DNA of 64,000 bases, taken from contig JAHFEF010000008.1 of NCBI GenBank assembly GCA_023248545.1, positions 23,822 to 87,821 on the forward strand, given 5' to 3'. Below the pieces are notes generated by a model, which ran no database searches, was not told where the DNA came from, and saw only the letters and a list, made by a program, of their open reading frames with translations. Both the position numbers and the translations under genes were made by a program. Origin of the DNA: Myxococcales bacterium (GTDB lineage: Bacteria > Myxococcota > UBA727 > JABDBI01). Below are positions 42,244-50,403 of this stretch, piece after piece (within the stretch, counting starts at the first letter, position 1; each line of letters begins with the position of its first letter).

Positions 42244-42974
42244 AGTTCTAAATGCCTAGCATGTTCTTCAGGGGTTTCAAGAAACTGGAGGCGATAGGTG
42301 TTTTGGATCAGAGAGGCTAATTTTTGAAAGCGATTCAGGGGTGATTCGCCCAGAAGATAAATTTTTTTGATAGGCTTAGGCGTCGAACAAAATTGCTCGC
42401 CTAGGGGGATCGCAAATTTGTTTTCGCGCTCAAATAAGGGTTTTAGTTGTGCGATATCATAGCCCAGGAGCTCAGCCGAATCTTTCCAAAGTTTGATCTG
42501 TGGGTAGCTCGGAATGACTTCAGGGCCTGGGTTAAACCTAATGGCGCAAACGTCGTCGGTGAGAACGTGATAGCCAGCACGCATAAAACAACCTGTCAGA
42601 GTGGATTTGCCAGCCCCGGAGGGGCCCATAAAGACCACGCATTGGTTATCGTGGGCGATCGCATTGCCGTGCAGGACCAAATAGCCACGCTTTTGAAGCA
42701 GTATCCCCATCGCTGTGCCAAGCAAGAAGGGCCGAATGGGATCGAGATGTGTGCCATCAAAAAAAATATGTGAGTCATCAGGAATCTGGAATCTGCCGAC
42801 GCCCGGTATTTCAAAAGTAGGACTTGTGATCACAGATTGTTGTATTTTAACATCAGGCCTCCCTACGCTAACCTGTCCCCCGAAGCCTTGGCGTAGGGGG
42901 AAGCTTCGGGAGGTAAACAATTCAGAAAATTTTATTTCAGAGTCGATCTGTAATCCGAATGCTTCGTAGCGCAT
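42138..42974 (-). CDS. HPr kinase-like (HprK C-terminal fold) protein
   Basis: A 278-residue protein. The kinase core has VLHGNAIAHDNQCVVFMGPSGAGKSTL with the P-loop GPSGAGKST, then LTDDVCAIR and KIYLLGE. Such HprK-like proteins occur in peptide-modification and PqqD-type clusters as well as alone; no HPr or PTS gene is present. Residues 25-36 (LRQGFGGQV and flanks) come from an inserted palindromic repeat. The C-terminus runs 106 bases into maf in another frame, so the original stop may have been lost. Confidence 0.8.
   Translation of the reverse strand: MRYEAFGLQIDSEIKFSELFTSRSFPLRQGFGGQVSVGRPDVKIQQSVITSPTFEIPGVGRFQIPDDSHIFFDGTHLDPIRPFLLGTAMGILLQKRGYLVLHGNAIAHDNQCVVFMGPSGAGKSTLTGCFMRAGYHVLTDDVCAIRFNPGPEVIPSYPQIKLWKDSAELLGYDIAQLKPLFERENKFAIPLGEQFCSTPKPIKKIYLLGESPLNRFQKLASLIQNTYRLQFLETPEEHARHLELCQMLLQHVPIQSLLHRPPLDGGSSWNHWVSNLLC
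42858..42913. repeat. dispersed palindromic element, copy C, inside a coding region
   Basis: Nested complements: CCTCCC (42858-42863) with GGGAGG (42908-42913), CCCTACGC (42861-42868) with GCGTAGGG (42891-42898), and CCCGAAGC (42879-42886) with GCTTCGGG (42903-42910). The pairs are mutually exclusive folds. An 18-base core matches copy A. It is translated in frame in the HprK-like protein. Confidence 0.8.
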
Positions 42975-43660
42975 TAAATAAACTTTTCGATTTCAGAAGC
43001 AGCCTGTTGGACTTTCGCGGCATCGGTGCCTTCAATGCTGAGCATGACGCGGCCAGATTGCGGGTAGCTGCCAATCTCGAGCTCAGGGTATTTATTCTGA
43101 ACGCGTTCTAAATCGAGTGCAATATCGCCTTCTAATTTCTGGCTATAGACCAAGGCACGTTCAAAGCTTTTATAAGTAAAGCGTGGCCTAAGATTAGAGA
43201 GCATTTTTGTAAATAACTCTGGGATTCCCGGAAGAATATAGACGGGTTTCAAAAATACCGTTGGGACCCACAAATTTTCAGTCCATAGAATTTCTGCGCC
43301 TTCCGGAAGCATGGCCATTTTTTGACGCGCTTGATTGGGCGGAGTGCCATGAAAGTCGACGTAACGCTTGATCGTCTCAGCATGTAATTCGAGCTTTCTG
43401 CCAAACGCCTGAGCGACTGCATGATAGGTGATATCGTCGTGTGTGGGCCCAATACCGCCCGATGTGAACACCAAGTCAAACTCGCGAGCATGTCTTCGAA
43501 CGGTCGAGCTGATTATTTCGGTTTTGTCTGGAATGGTCTCGATCAAGACCAAGCTTACACCACAGTCAAATAACACACGTGCAAGGGTCTGCGAGTTAGC
43601 ATCTTGGACTTTGCCGTTCAAGATTTCATTGCCGATAATAATCGCCGACGCCCTAGGCAT
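42974..43660 (-). CDS. CinA N-terminal / MoaB-type molybdopterin-binding domain protein
   Basis: About 228 residues from the ATG at 43660 (MPRASAIIIGNEILNGK). The CinA/MoCF fold is evident: GNEILNGKVQDANSQTLA, DLVFTSGGIGPTHDD and VYILPGIPELF. It lacks the C-terminal deamidase domain of full CinA and resembles stand-alone NMN or ADP-ribose pyrophosphatase-like CinA proteins. It overlaps the IHF gene by eight bases and the HprK-like start by one. Confidence 0.9.
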   Translation of the reverse strand: MPRASAIIIGNEILNGKVQDANSQTLARVLFDCGVSLVLIETIPDKTEIISSTVRRHAREFDLVFTSGGIGPTHDDITYHAVAQAFGRKLELHAETIKRYVDFHGTPPNQARQKMAMLPEGAEILWTENLWVPTVFLKPVYILPGIPELFTKMLSNLRPRFTYKSFERALVYSQKLEGDIALDLERVQNKYPELEIGSYPQSGRVMLSIEGTDAAKVQQAASEIEKFI

Positions 43661-43934
43661 GGTTGACTCTTTCGCGCAGCTCTTTGCCCGGCACAAAAAA
43701 CGGCACCCATTTTTCGGGTACCGAAACTTTCACGCCTGTTTTGGGGTTGTGGGCGATTCTGGAGTTTCGCTTTTTTGCTGAAAACGATCCAAAACCACGA
43801 ATCTCGATCCGATCATGCTTGGACAAAGCAACGCTCATGGTCTCAAAAATGGTTTTGATCACAGTTTCTATGTCGGTTTCGGAGATGTCTTTGGCTTCGA
43901 AAGCCAGGCGTTCGATGAGTTCACTCTTCAGCAT
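43653..43934 (-). CDS. HU/IHF-family DNA-bending protein
   Basis: A 93-residue protein: KSELIERLAF, ETVIKTIFETMSVALSKHDRIEIRGFGSFS and ARNPKTG replaced by AHNPKTGVKVSVPEKWVPFFVPGKEL. The RGFGSF and NPKTG motifs are diagnostic, and the P in NPKTG inserts into the minor groove. It resembles IHF subunits more than HU. It heads a four-gene operon with the CinA-like, HprK-like and maf genes. Confidence 0.94.
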   Translation of the reverse strand: MLKSELIERLAFEAKDISETDIETVIKTIFETMSVALSKHDRIEIRGFGSFSAKKRNSRIAHNPKTGVKVSVPEKWVPFFVPGKELRERVNHA

Positions 43935-43956
43935 GTTTAAAACCTACAACAGGTAT

Positions 43957-43985
43957 TTGGCATTTGGCAAACGTCAAGCTAAAGA
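43957..43985 (+). promoter_or_regulatory. ffh promoter, leaderless layout
   Basis: TTGGCA (43957-43962), 17 bases, TAAAGA (43980-43985), seven bases, then the ffh ATG at 43993. No ribosome-binding site lies in the gap. Confidence 0.45.
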
Positions 43986-43992
43986 GCCGCTT

Positions 43993-45396
43993 ATGCTTGA
44001 GACGTTATCTAATGGTTTTCGATCTGCCAGAAATTTTTTAAACGGGCAAGCTTTGCTTACCGAAGCCAATATTGACAGTGCCTTAAAAGACGTCCGGACG
44101 TCATTGTTAGAGGCCGATGTCGACGTGGATGTTGCCCAAAGATTTTTAGACCGAGTCCGAGAAAAATCATTGGGAAAAGAAATTACGACTTCTTTTCAGA
44201 AGCGTAAGATCAGTCCGGCTCAGCACTTTATTAAGATTTGCCAAGATGAACTGGAAGCCTTGATGGGCCCAGTTGACACGTCTCTGGCACTCAAAAAGCC
44301 TATCGCTAGCATTATGATGGTGGGGTTGCAGGGCTCAGGCAAGACCACCACTACGGCCAAGCTGGCGCAATTGTTAAAAAAGAAATCACATCGGCCGTTG
44401 TTGGTGGCAGCTGATATTTACAGGCCCGCTGCGATCAAACAGCTGGAAATTTTGGGTGCCGAGCTGGGTGTGCCTGTGTTTTCTGATCCCAGCTTAGCTC
44501 CGCCTGATTTATGCGCAAAAGCTTTTCAGAAAGCCCGCGAGTTCAATTGCACCCTGGTGATCTTTGACACGGCCGGCCGACTGGCCATCGATGATCTGCT
44601 CATGCGTGAGCTCGAAGCGATCAAAACCCTCACAAAGCCTGATCAAATCTTGCTCGTGGTCGATTCAATGATCGGCCAAGATTCGGTTAAAACAGCAGCC
44701 GAATTTAACCGCCGCTTAGAAATCGATGGCTTTATTTTGACCAAATTAGATGGCGATGCCCGAGGTGGTGCTGCACTCTCCATCAAAGAAATCACGGGAA
44801 AACCCGTCAAATTTTTGGGCATGGGCGAAAAGATCGCCAACCTAGAAGAATTCAGACCCGAGGGCTTAGCTTCTCGAATCTTAGGCATGGGCGATATTGC
44901 ATCATTGGTCAAAGACTTTGAAGAACACGTGGACCAGGCCAAAGCTGAAAAAGATGCTCAAAAAATGCTCAAAGGCCAAATGGGTCTGCAAGATTTTTTG
45001 GATCAGATCCGGACGATCAAAAAAATGGGACCTATTTCAGGTCTGCTCGAAAAACTCCCAGGCATGGGACAGATCATGCCGGTGGTGAAGTCTCAAGGGG
45101 AAGGGCAGATCACCAAAATAGAATCTCTGATTTTATCGATGACCCCCAAAGAACGCCGACAGCCTGAGTTAATTAGCCTGCAAAAAACCAGGCGCCTGCG
45201 AATTGCCAGAGGTTCTGGGCGTACCGAACAAGATGTAGATATGCTGCTCAAGCAATTTGGCATGATGAAAAACATGATGCAAAATTTCGGCCGTATGGGA
45301 CTAAAACCTAGTTTTTCACCGCCAAAACCTGATATCAACCGAAAAGACAAACGAAAGCGCGAAAAACTCGCGAGGAAAAAGAACAAAAGAAGATGA
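43993..45396 (+). CDS. ffh: signal recognition particle protein Ffh
   Basis: About 467 residues from the ATG at 43993 (MLETLSNGFRSARNFL); the frame is open further upstream but conserved Ffh begins here. N domain to about residue 95, then the SRP GTPase: VGLQGSGKTTTTAKLA, DIYRPAAIKQL, FDTAGRL, TKLDGDARGGAALS and KFLGMGEK. The methionine-rich M domain (GQMGLQDFLDQIR, RMGLKP) follows. It targets membrane proteins co-translationally. The next gene overlaps its stop by four bases. Confidence 0.97.
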   Translation: MLETLSNGFRSARNFLNGQALLTEANIDSALKDVRTSLLEADVDVDVAQRFLDRVREKSLGKEITTSFQKRKISPAQHFIKICQDELEALMGPVDTSLALKKPIASIMMVGLQGSGKTTTTAKLAQLLKKKSHRPLLVAADIYRPAAIKQLEILGAELGVPVFSDPSLAPPDLCAKAFQKAREFNCTLVIFDTAGRLAIDDLLMRELEAIKTLTKPDQILLVVDSMIGQDSVKTAAEFNRRLEIDGFILTKLDGDARGGAALSIKEITGKPVKFLGMGEKIANLEEFRPEGLASRILGMGDIASLVKDFEEHVDQAKAEKDAQKMLKGQMGLQDFLDQIRTIKKMGPISGLLEKLPGMGQIMPVVKSQGEGQITKIESLILSMTPKERRQPELISLQKTRRLRIARGSGRTEQDVDMLLKQFGMMKNMMQNFGRMGLKPSFSPPKPDINRKDKRKREKLARKKNKRR

Positions 45397-47480
45397 GCCT
45401 CAATAAAAGTCGATTTCCCTCAACTGCCTCGATGCTACTGGTGATGGCGGCGCTTGCAGCCCTGGCCTTAGCCTGGCGGTCTCCACTATTGGGGACTCCT
45501 ACGGCAGAGGCCGCCCTGTTTTTGGGCGTCTTTTTAGCGCCGCTCACACTTTTAGCGGGAGCTTGCCGAGGGGCCCTGAGAAACCCCAGAGGTTTCAAGC
45601 ACGATGTTTTACGAGAGGGCGCCTGGGTTTTAGGGGTCAGCCTGGGCTATCTGGCTGTCTTATTTCTGCGTTCGATGGGGTTACAGAGTTGCAGCACAAG
45701 CGCTGGGGTGCTGCCTTTTGTTATTTTGCTTGGGCCGCAACTCTTTTTAAATTTGGTCACTGGCGTTTGGATTGGCCGCCTCGTGGGGAGGGTAAAGCTG
45801 GCCATCGTGAGCAGCTTACTATTGTGGTTTCTATATTTAGCGCTTCAAATATCTTTGTGGTGGGTCAACCCGTCGATGCGATTTTTTGAACCCTATTGGC
45901 TCATGGTGGTTGGGGATTTGTTTCAAGGCCAATCATTGGAGCCAGCGATTGTTGCTTATAAAATCAGCGCGGTTTTGTACGGGTTTGCTTTATTCGCGCT
46001 GGGCGTTTCTTGGAAGCGTCACGCCACGAAATTTTGGGTGGTATCTCTTTTGATTGTCTCAGCGGCGATCTTCCAATGGAAGAGTTCAGCAATGATCTCC
46101 CCAGAATTTTCAGAGCGTCAGCAAGCCTATCCGGACCTGATCACGCGAGGCCCGTTGACACTGCATACGAATTTAGAGCTGATTGGCAAAGATCATGCAG
46201 AAGCCATTTTACAGGAGGGAACCCTGTGGCTGGCACGTTTAAGAGAACGAACAGGCATTGAAACACATCAGCCGATTCATATTTGGCTCTACTCCAATCA
46301 AGAATCGTTGGCACATTTCACCGGCGCCAAAAACGTTCATTTTACACTGCCGAGCCATCGTGAAATTCATATCTCGGGCATAGAGATCCCCCATCCAACA
46401 CTGGGGCATGAGTTGGCCCATGTGCTTTTGGGACAGGTGAGTGAAACACTTTGGGGAACGCCCGGGATCCTGGGCCTTTTGCCGAATTGGGGCCTATCCG
46501 AAGGTTTGGCGACTTATTTAACCCCAGAACTCGATATTCGAGAAGACTTGACGACCAGAGAACAAGCATTTGCTTTATACCGCCTGGGTCTTGAAAAAAA
46601 TCCTGAGGATCTCCTGGTGGCGGATTTGTGGTCTTTCTGGATTCAGTCATCTACCCGAGCCTATACGTCTTCGGCGGCAATTTTAGGGGCCTATATCGAT
46701 AGCCAGTGCCATACCCAAGCCTGTCGAGCCAAAATGATTCGCCGTTTGGCTAGAACCGGTGATATCTCGCTGCACACTGATTTTTTAAAAGCCTATCAGA
46801 CCAAGATGACCCAAGACCCGCTACCACCCGATGCTTTGCCATCGGTCGCCAAGCATTTTGAGGCAGAATCTATCTTATTTGCCGATTGCAGTGGCTCCAA
46901 AAAACGGGAAGACAAAAAAACACTCGAACAAGAGGCTGACAAACTTGGCTTAGAAAAACACTTTGGCGAAGCACGGGCAAAATACGCCCAAGTTTCAAAT
47001 CTAGAGTTGCCCATTCATGAACAACGCCGGCTGGTCATTAAGAAGACTTTTTTGAAAGACGCGCCCTATGCCCGTGCGGGTTTTGAATTGCTTGTTTCAG
47101 AACCGCGTGATTCCATGCAACAGGCCGCTTTCTGGTCTGAATTAGGCACTTCTTTGATCAAGCCGTCTGAATCTGATTTAGCGTATGATTATGCCGCTTA
47201 TATTTTTGCCAGGGCACAAATTCTGGGCGGGAATTTTAGTCTGGGCTTGATGTGGATGCCAACCCATTTGGAAGGCTTGGTGGGTCAAGAATCTGGGCGC
47301 CTCATTGCGTTGGCCAAGTCTCAGATTGGACAGGCAGACCCAGCAGCCCTCGAATTCGAAGCACTTAAAAACCAGGCCACCCGCCCGGCCGACAAGATTA
47401 GATTGGCTGACTTAGCAGAGCGGGCTGCCCAGATTGCTTTGGGGCAAAGCTTTTTATTGGGGATTTGGGAAAAACCCTAG
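45393..47480 (+). CDS. polytopic membrane protein with gluzincin metallopeptidase domain
   Basis: A 695-residue protein. The first 230 residues contain five to seven membrane segments. A soluble domain follows with H339-E340 and H343 in LGHELAHVLLG, and E370 in GLSEGLATYL as the third zinc ligand, the gluzincin (peptidase MA-like) pattern. The rest is helical and TPR-like. It should be an envelope protease with its active domain outside the membrane. The start overlaps ffh by four bases (ATGA), an unusual partner for ffh. Confidence 0.82.
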   Translation: MSLNKSRFPSTASMLLVMAALAALALAWRSPLLGTPTAEAALFLGVFLAPLTLLAGACRGALRNPRGFKHDVLREGAWVLGVSLGYLAVLFLRSMGLQSCSTSAGVLPFVILLGPQLFLNLVTGVWIGRLVGRVKLAIVSSLLLWFLYLALQISLWWVNPSMRFFEPYWLMVVGDLFQGQSLEPAIVAYKISAVLYGFALFALGVSWKRHATKFWVVSLLIVSAAIFQWKSSAMISPEFSERQQAYPDLITRGPLTLHTNLELIGKDHAEAILQEGTLWLARLRERTGIETHQPIHIWLYSNQESLAHFTGAKNVHFTLPSHREIHISGIEIPHPTLGHELAHVLLGQVSETLWGTPGILGLLPNWGLSEGLATYLTPELDIREDLTTREQAFALYRLGLEKNPEDLLVADLWSFWIQSSTRAYTSSAAILGAYIDSQCHTQACRAKMIRRLARTGDISLHTDFLKAYQTKMTQDPLPPDALPSVAKHFEAESILFADCSGSKKREDKKTLEQEADKLGLEKHFGEARAKYAQVSNLELPIHEQRRLVIKKTFLKDAPYARAGFELLVSEPRDSMQQAAFWSELGTSLIKPSESDLAYDYAAYIFARAQILGGNFSLGLMWMPTHLEGLVGQESGRLIALAKSQIGQADPAALEFEALKNQATRPADKIRLADLAERAAQIALGQSFLLGIWEKP

Positions 47481-47501
47481 AAGCCTATGTTAGACTTCTA
47501 G
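47477..47501. repeat. 7-bp inverted repeat between the metallopeptidase and TPR genes
   Basis: CTAGAAG (47477-47483) and CTTCTAG (47495-47501) pair around 11 bases. It overlaps the metallopeptidase stop and ends three bases before the TPR gene ATG. It could modulate translation of the TPR gene. Confidence 0.35.
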
Positions 47502-47504
47502 ATA

Positions 47505-49214
47505 ATGCAGACTTCTCAAGTTTTCAGAAAGAAAATTAAAGATTCATTTGCTCGGGTCAAAGAAGAGCAAACAATCTTATTTTTCATGCTGAGCGACTGG
47601 GTTTACGCACTTTTTATTCCTGAAACTTATCGCTATTCAGAGCATGAGACTCGCCAAATTGCACGCGAAATTCAGCAAAATATTTTACCGAGCAAACATC
47701 CTGAAAATCAATTTCATATTTTGACTTGGCAAGAAGTCGTCCATGCAAATCAGCATTTGCATCCAGCCTTTTCGGGCTGGTTGCCGGCTCGAGAGATCCA
47801 GGTTGTTTTTTTTGTTGAGCAGCAATCAGCAGATGTTGCTTCAGAGAGTTTGTGGCTTGGTCAAGAACTCGAGACAACGCTCAAATCCTATGAGGCCAAA
47901 CGCAACTTACACGTCAAGATGTTTAGCGAGTTAGAGTCGTTTTGTACGCCAAACATTGATATAAAGGCCGTGTTTGATGCATGGTCCTACTCAGGGCAAG
48001 ATTTAAAAACTTGGAAGAAGCCTCTGCGAACCGAAGATTGGGCTTGTTTGGGTAAACCCATTCAAATTTCACTAAGATCTCAGGATTTTCAGAAGGCTTG
48101 GCCAGATGCGCTTTTAGAGTCTCATGCCGGCTATCTTTGGAGCGTCGAGACTCAGATCGAAAAAACCTGGCGGCCGATTCAGATAGCGCCCGGCGAGGAC
48201 TCAACCGCGTTGTTTCGGCACTATCAGCGTGAAGCCAAGCGGCAGACAGGTGCACGCAAATTTGATTCTCAAGTGTTCATTCATGAAGATCCAGAGATTT
48301 TTGCGGCGGTTTTTGTCGGTGATCAAATAGCCAGCATAGCTGCTTTTCCAGAGCTTTTATTGGGAGCCTTGAAGCCGTTTAATCTGTCTATGAAAACTGT
48401 CAGAGTATTCAGCTTTTGCGAAGACGCTTTGTTAATTTTAGATCCTAATTCTCCAGCAGAGCTTATTGCCGATTTGGTTACAAAATCAAAAGTTTTACTT
48501 CAAGACCAAGCAGGTGACGGTATCGATGCCCTGGAGTATAGCGTCTTGACGGAACTGCCCGATTATCCTTGTGGGCATTTTACGTGGCGCGAGATTCCGG
48601 GTCCCTATTTTGACTTGGTCGAGGCTGCTAAAGACGCTAAGACTGCCTTGCCTCCTGGTCGTGCCGAATATTTGCGAGGCCTATCTTACGAATTAATTCA
48701 AAACTGGGCCAAAGCCGTTGAAGTATTTCGTGTGGCATTTAAATATAATTTTGCCGACGGCGATATTAATCACGCATTGGGAAGAGCACTTATAGAAGTT
48801 GGGCGCTTTGAAGAAGCGACTGCTTTTCTAGAAAGAGCCATTCAAATTTTGCCAGAAGATCCGGATATCGCTAATGGCCTCGGGATTGCCTATTTGGAAT
48901 GCGGTCAAAAAGAAAATGCCACACAAGTATTAGAACGAGCGGTTAATTTATCCCCAGATGATGCACAGTTTTTATCGAACTTAGGTCGCTGCTATTTTTC
49001 TGGCAAACGCTTTCAAGAGGCTGAATCTGTCTTACAAAAAGCGCTCGAGTATTCACCCAATTTTTCAGAGGCCCATGCAACACTGGCGCAAATTCGCTGG
49101 CGTCTGGGTGATTTGCAGACTGCCAGAAAGCACGCCCGAAAGGCCTTTGCTGCTAACCCTGGGAGTCAGTATATGCAGGACTTACTCTGGGCTCTAACGG
49201 TTGACGAACGCTAA
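47505..49214 (+). CDS. TPR-repeat protein with uncharacterised N-terminal domain
   Basis: A 569-residue cytoplasmic protein with no signal peptide. Residues 1-370 match nothing I know. Residues 395-560 contain about five TPR units (AEYLRGLSYELIQNWAKAVE, HALGRALIEVGRFEEATAFL, NGLGIAYLECGQKENATQVL, SNLGRCYFSGKRFQEAESVL, ATLAQIRWRLGDLQTARKHA). TPRs mediate protein binding. It follows the metallopeptidase closely and may share its transcript. The 3' end overlaps the convergent EamA transporter by 62 bases. Confidence 0.8.
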   Translation: MQTSQVFRKKIKDSFARVKEEQTILFFMLSDWVYALFIPETYRYSEHETRQIAREIQQNILPSKHPENQFHILTWQEVVHANQHLHPAFSGWLPAREIQVVFFVEQQSADVASESLWLGQELETTLKSYEAKRNLHVKMFSELESFCTPNIDIKAVFDAWSYSGQDLKTWKKPLRTEDWACLGKPIQISLRSQDFQKAWPDALLESHAGYLWSVETQIEKTWRPIQIAPGEDSTALFRHYQREAKRQTGARKFDSQVFIHEDPEIFAAVFVGDQIASIAAFPELLLGALKPFNLSMKTVRVFSFCEDALLILDPNSPAELIADLVTKSKVLLQDQAGDGIDALEYSVLTELPDYPCGHFTWREIPGPYFDLVEAAKDAKTALPPGRAEYLRGLSYELIQNWAKAVEVFRVAFKYNFADGDINHALGRALIEVGRFEEATAFLERAIQILPEDPDIANGLGIAYLECGQKENATQVLERAVNLSPDDAQFLSNLGRCYFSGKRFQEAESVLQKALEYSPNFSEAHATLAQIRWRLGDLQTARKHARKAFAANPGSQYMQDLLWALTVDER

Positions 49215-50046
49215 TATACGCTCCCACCAGTGCAAGCATTCCGCCTAAAAAGCCAAACAGACCTGGGCTTTCACCCAACGCAATAAAGCCCATCATCGTG
49301 GTAATAATTGGCATTGCAAATAAATAGGTGTTGGCATTGACCAACTGGATTTTTGCCAAAGCATGGCTCCAACACCATTGGGCCACAAATGCCGGCACAA
49401 CGCCCAAGTAAATACACCACAGCGTCGTAGACCAAGAAGCCGAAACTAAGTTTTGGGCCAGTTCATCCGAGTAAATACTGAGCGCCAACACGGAGAGCCA
49501 CATCGAATAAGTCACAAGCTCCAGCGCTGGCAAAGTTCTCAATAAAATTTTCTGCGCGATCGATTGGATGCCTCCACAAACCACTGCCAGGATCACCCAC
49601 AACAGAGCGAGATCGTATTTGAGATTGGCGATGTCGCCAGCAGCCATGACAAAAAGCCCGAGAATGCTCACCAGCAGACCCAAAAAAATAGAGAGAGAGG
49701 CCTTTTCTTTGAGAATAAAAATGGCCAGCACACTTGAAAATACAGGTGTTAAAGAAACCACGAAGCTGGCGATGCCTGCGGGTACTTGGACTTCGCTATA
49801 GTTAAGAAGCACGCTGTAGCCCCCGATGCCAATAGGGCCAATTAAAAAGAGCAGAAAGCCCTCTCGAACTCCAACAGCATGACGCTTTGGGAGTCTGAAA
49901 TAAGGGACCAATAAGCAAAGCGCAGCAATTAAAAACCGAAACAGCGCAATCGATCCAGGTGAATAGTCATGCAAAGCCACTCGGATGGCCACAAAGGCCG
50001 TGGACCACAAAAAAACAGCAAGCGTGAGCAAGATCTGAGGAGTCAT
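49153..50046 (-). CDS. EamA/DMT-family transporter
   Basis: A 297-residue drug/metabolite transporter with ten membrane helices and two EamA halves: LFLWSTAFVAIRVALHDYSPGSIALFRF at the N-terminus and the second half beginning near residue 147. It probably exports a metabolite or amino acid. It stands back to back with a small single-EamA protein. Confidence 0.92.
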   Translation of the reverse strand: MTPQILLTLAVFLWSTAFVAIRVALHDYSPGSIALFRFLIAALCLLVPYFRLPKRHAVGVREGFLLFLIGPIGIGGYSVLLNYSEVQVPAGIASFVVSLTPVFSSVLAIFILKEKASLSIFLGLLVSILGLFVMAAGDIANLKYDLALLWVILAVVCGGIQSIAQKILLRTLPALELVTYSMWLSVLALSIYSDELAQNLVSASWSTTLWCIYLGVVPAFVAQWCWSHALAKIQLVNANTYLFAMPIITTMMGFIALGESPGLFGFLGGMLALVGAYISVRQPLEPRVSPAYTDSQG

Positions 50047-50064
50047 TTTAATGTAAATTCTAGT

Positions 50065-50388
50065 ATGGACTGGTACTTTTTGGCTCTCATCGCCTCAAAT
50101 ATTGTGAGTTTAGTTGGTATGGTCATGCTCAAACATGCGACGCGCCATCAGCAGGGGTTATTTTCTCTCGAGGTGATTTCCAGTATTTTTCTATATGGCT
50201 TTGCATTTATTTTGTATTTTTACGCCCTAAAAAAAATACAGTTGAATTTTGCCCAGCCATTTTCAGCCGGAACAACATTGGGTGGGGCTGTCTTCATGGG
50301 CTGGTTGTTATTTGGTGAACAAATTACCCAAACTGGCATTGTTGGATTGGTTTTGATTCTCTCGGGAATTGTGTTGATTAATATTTAA
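50065..50388 (+). CDS. small EamA/SMR-like four-helix membrane protein
   Basis: About 107 residues from the ATG at 50065 (MDWYFLALIASNIVSLVGM); upstream in-frame codons lie inside the divergent EamA gene. It has four membrane helices with YALKKIQLNFAQPFSAG and GWLLFGEQITQTGIVGLVLILSGI, typical of EamA halves and small multidrug resistance proteins. It would need to dimerise, or pair with another half. Confidence 0.85.
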   Translation: MDWYFLALIASNIVSLVGMVMLKHATRHQQGLFSLEVISSIFLYGFAFILYFYALKKIQLNFAQPFSAGTTLGGAVFMGWLLFGEQITQTGIVGLVLILSGIVLINI

Positions 50389-50403
50389 AAGGGGAAATTT
50401 TTC

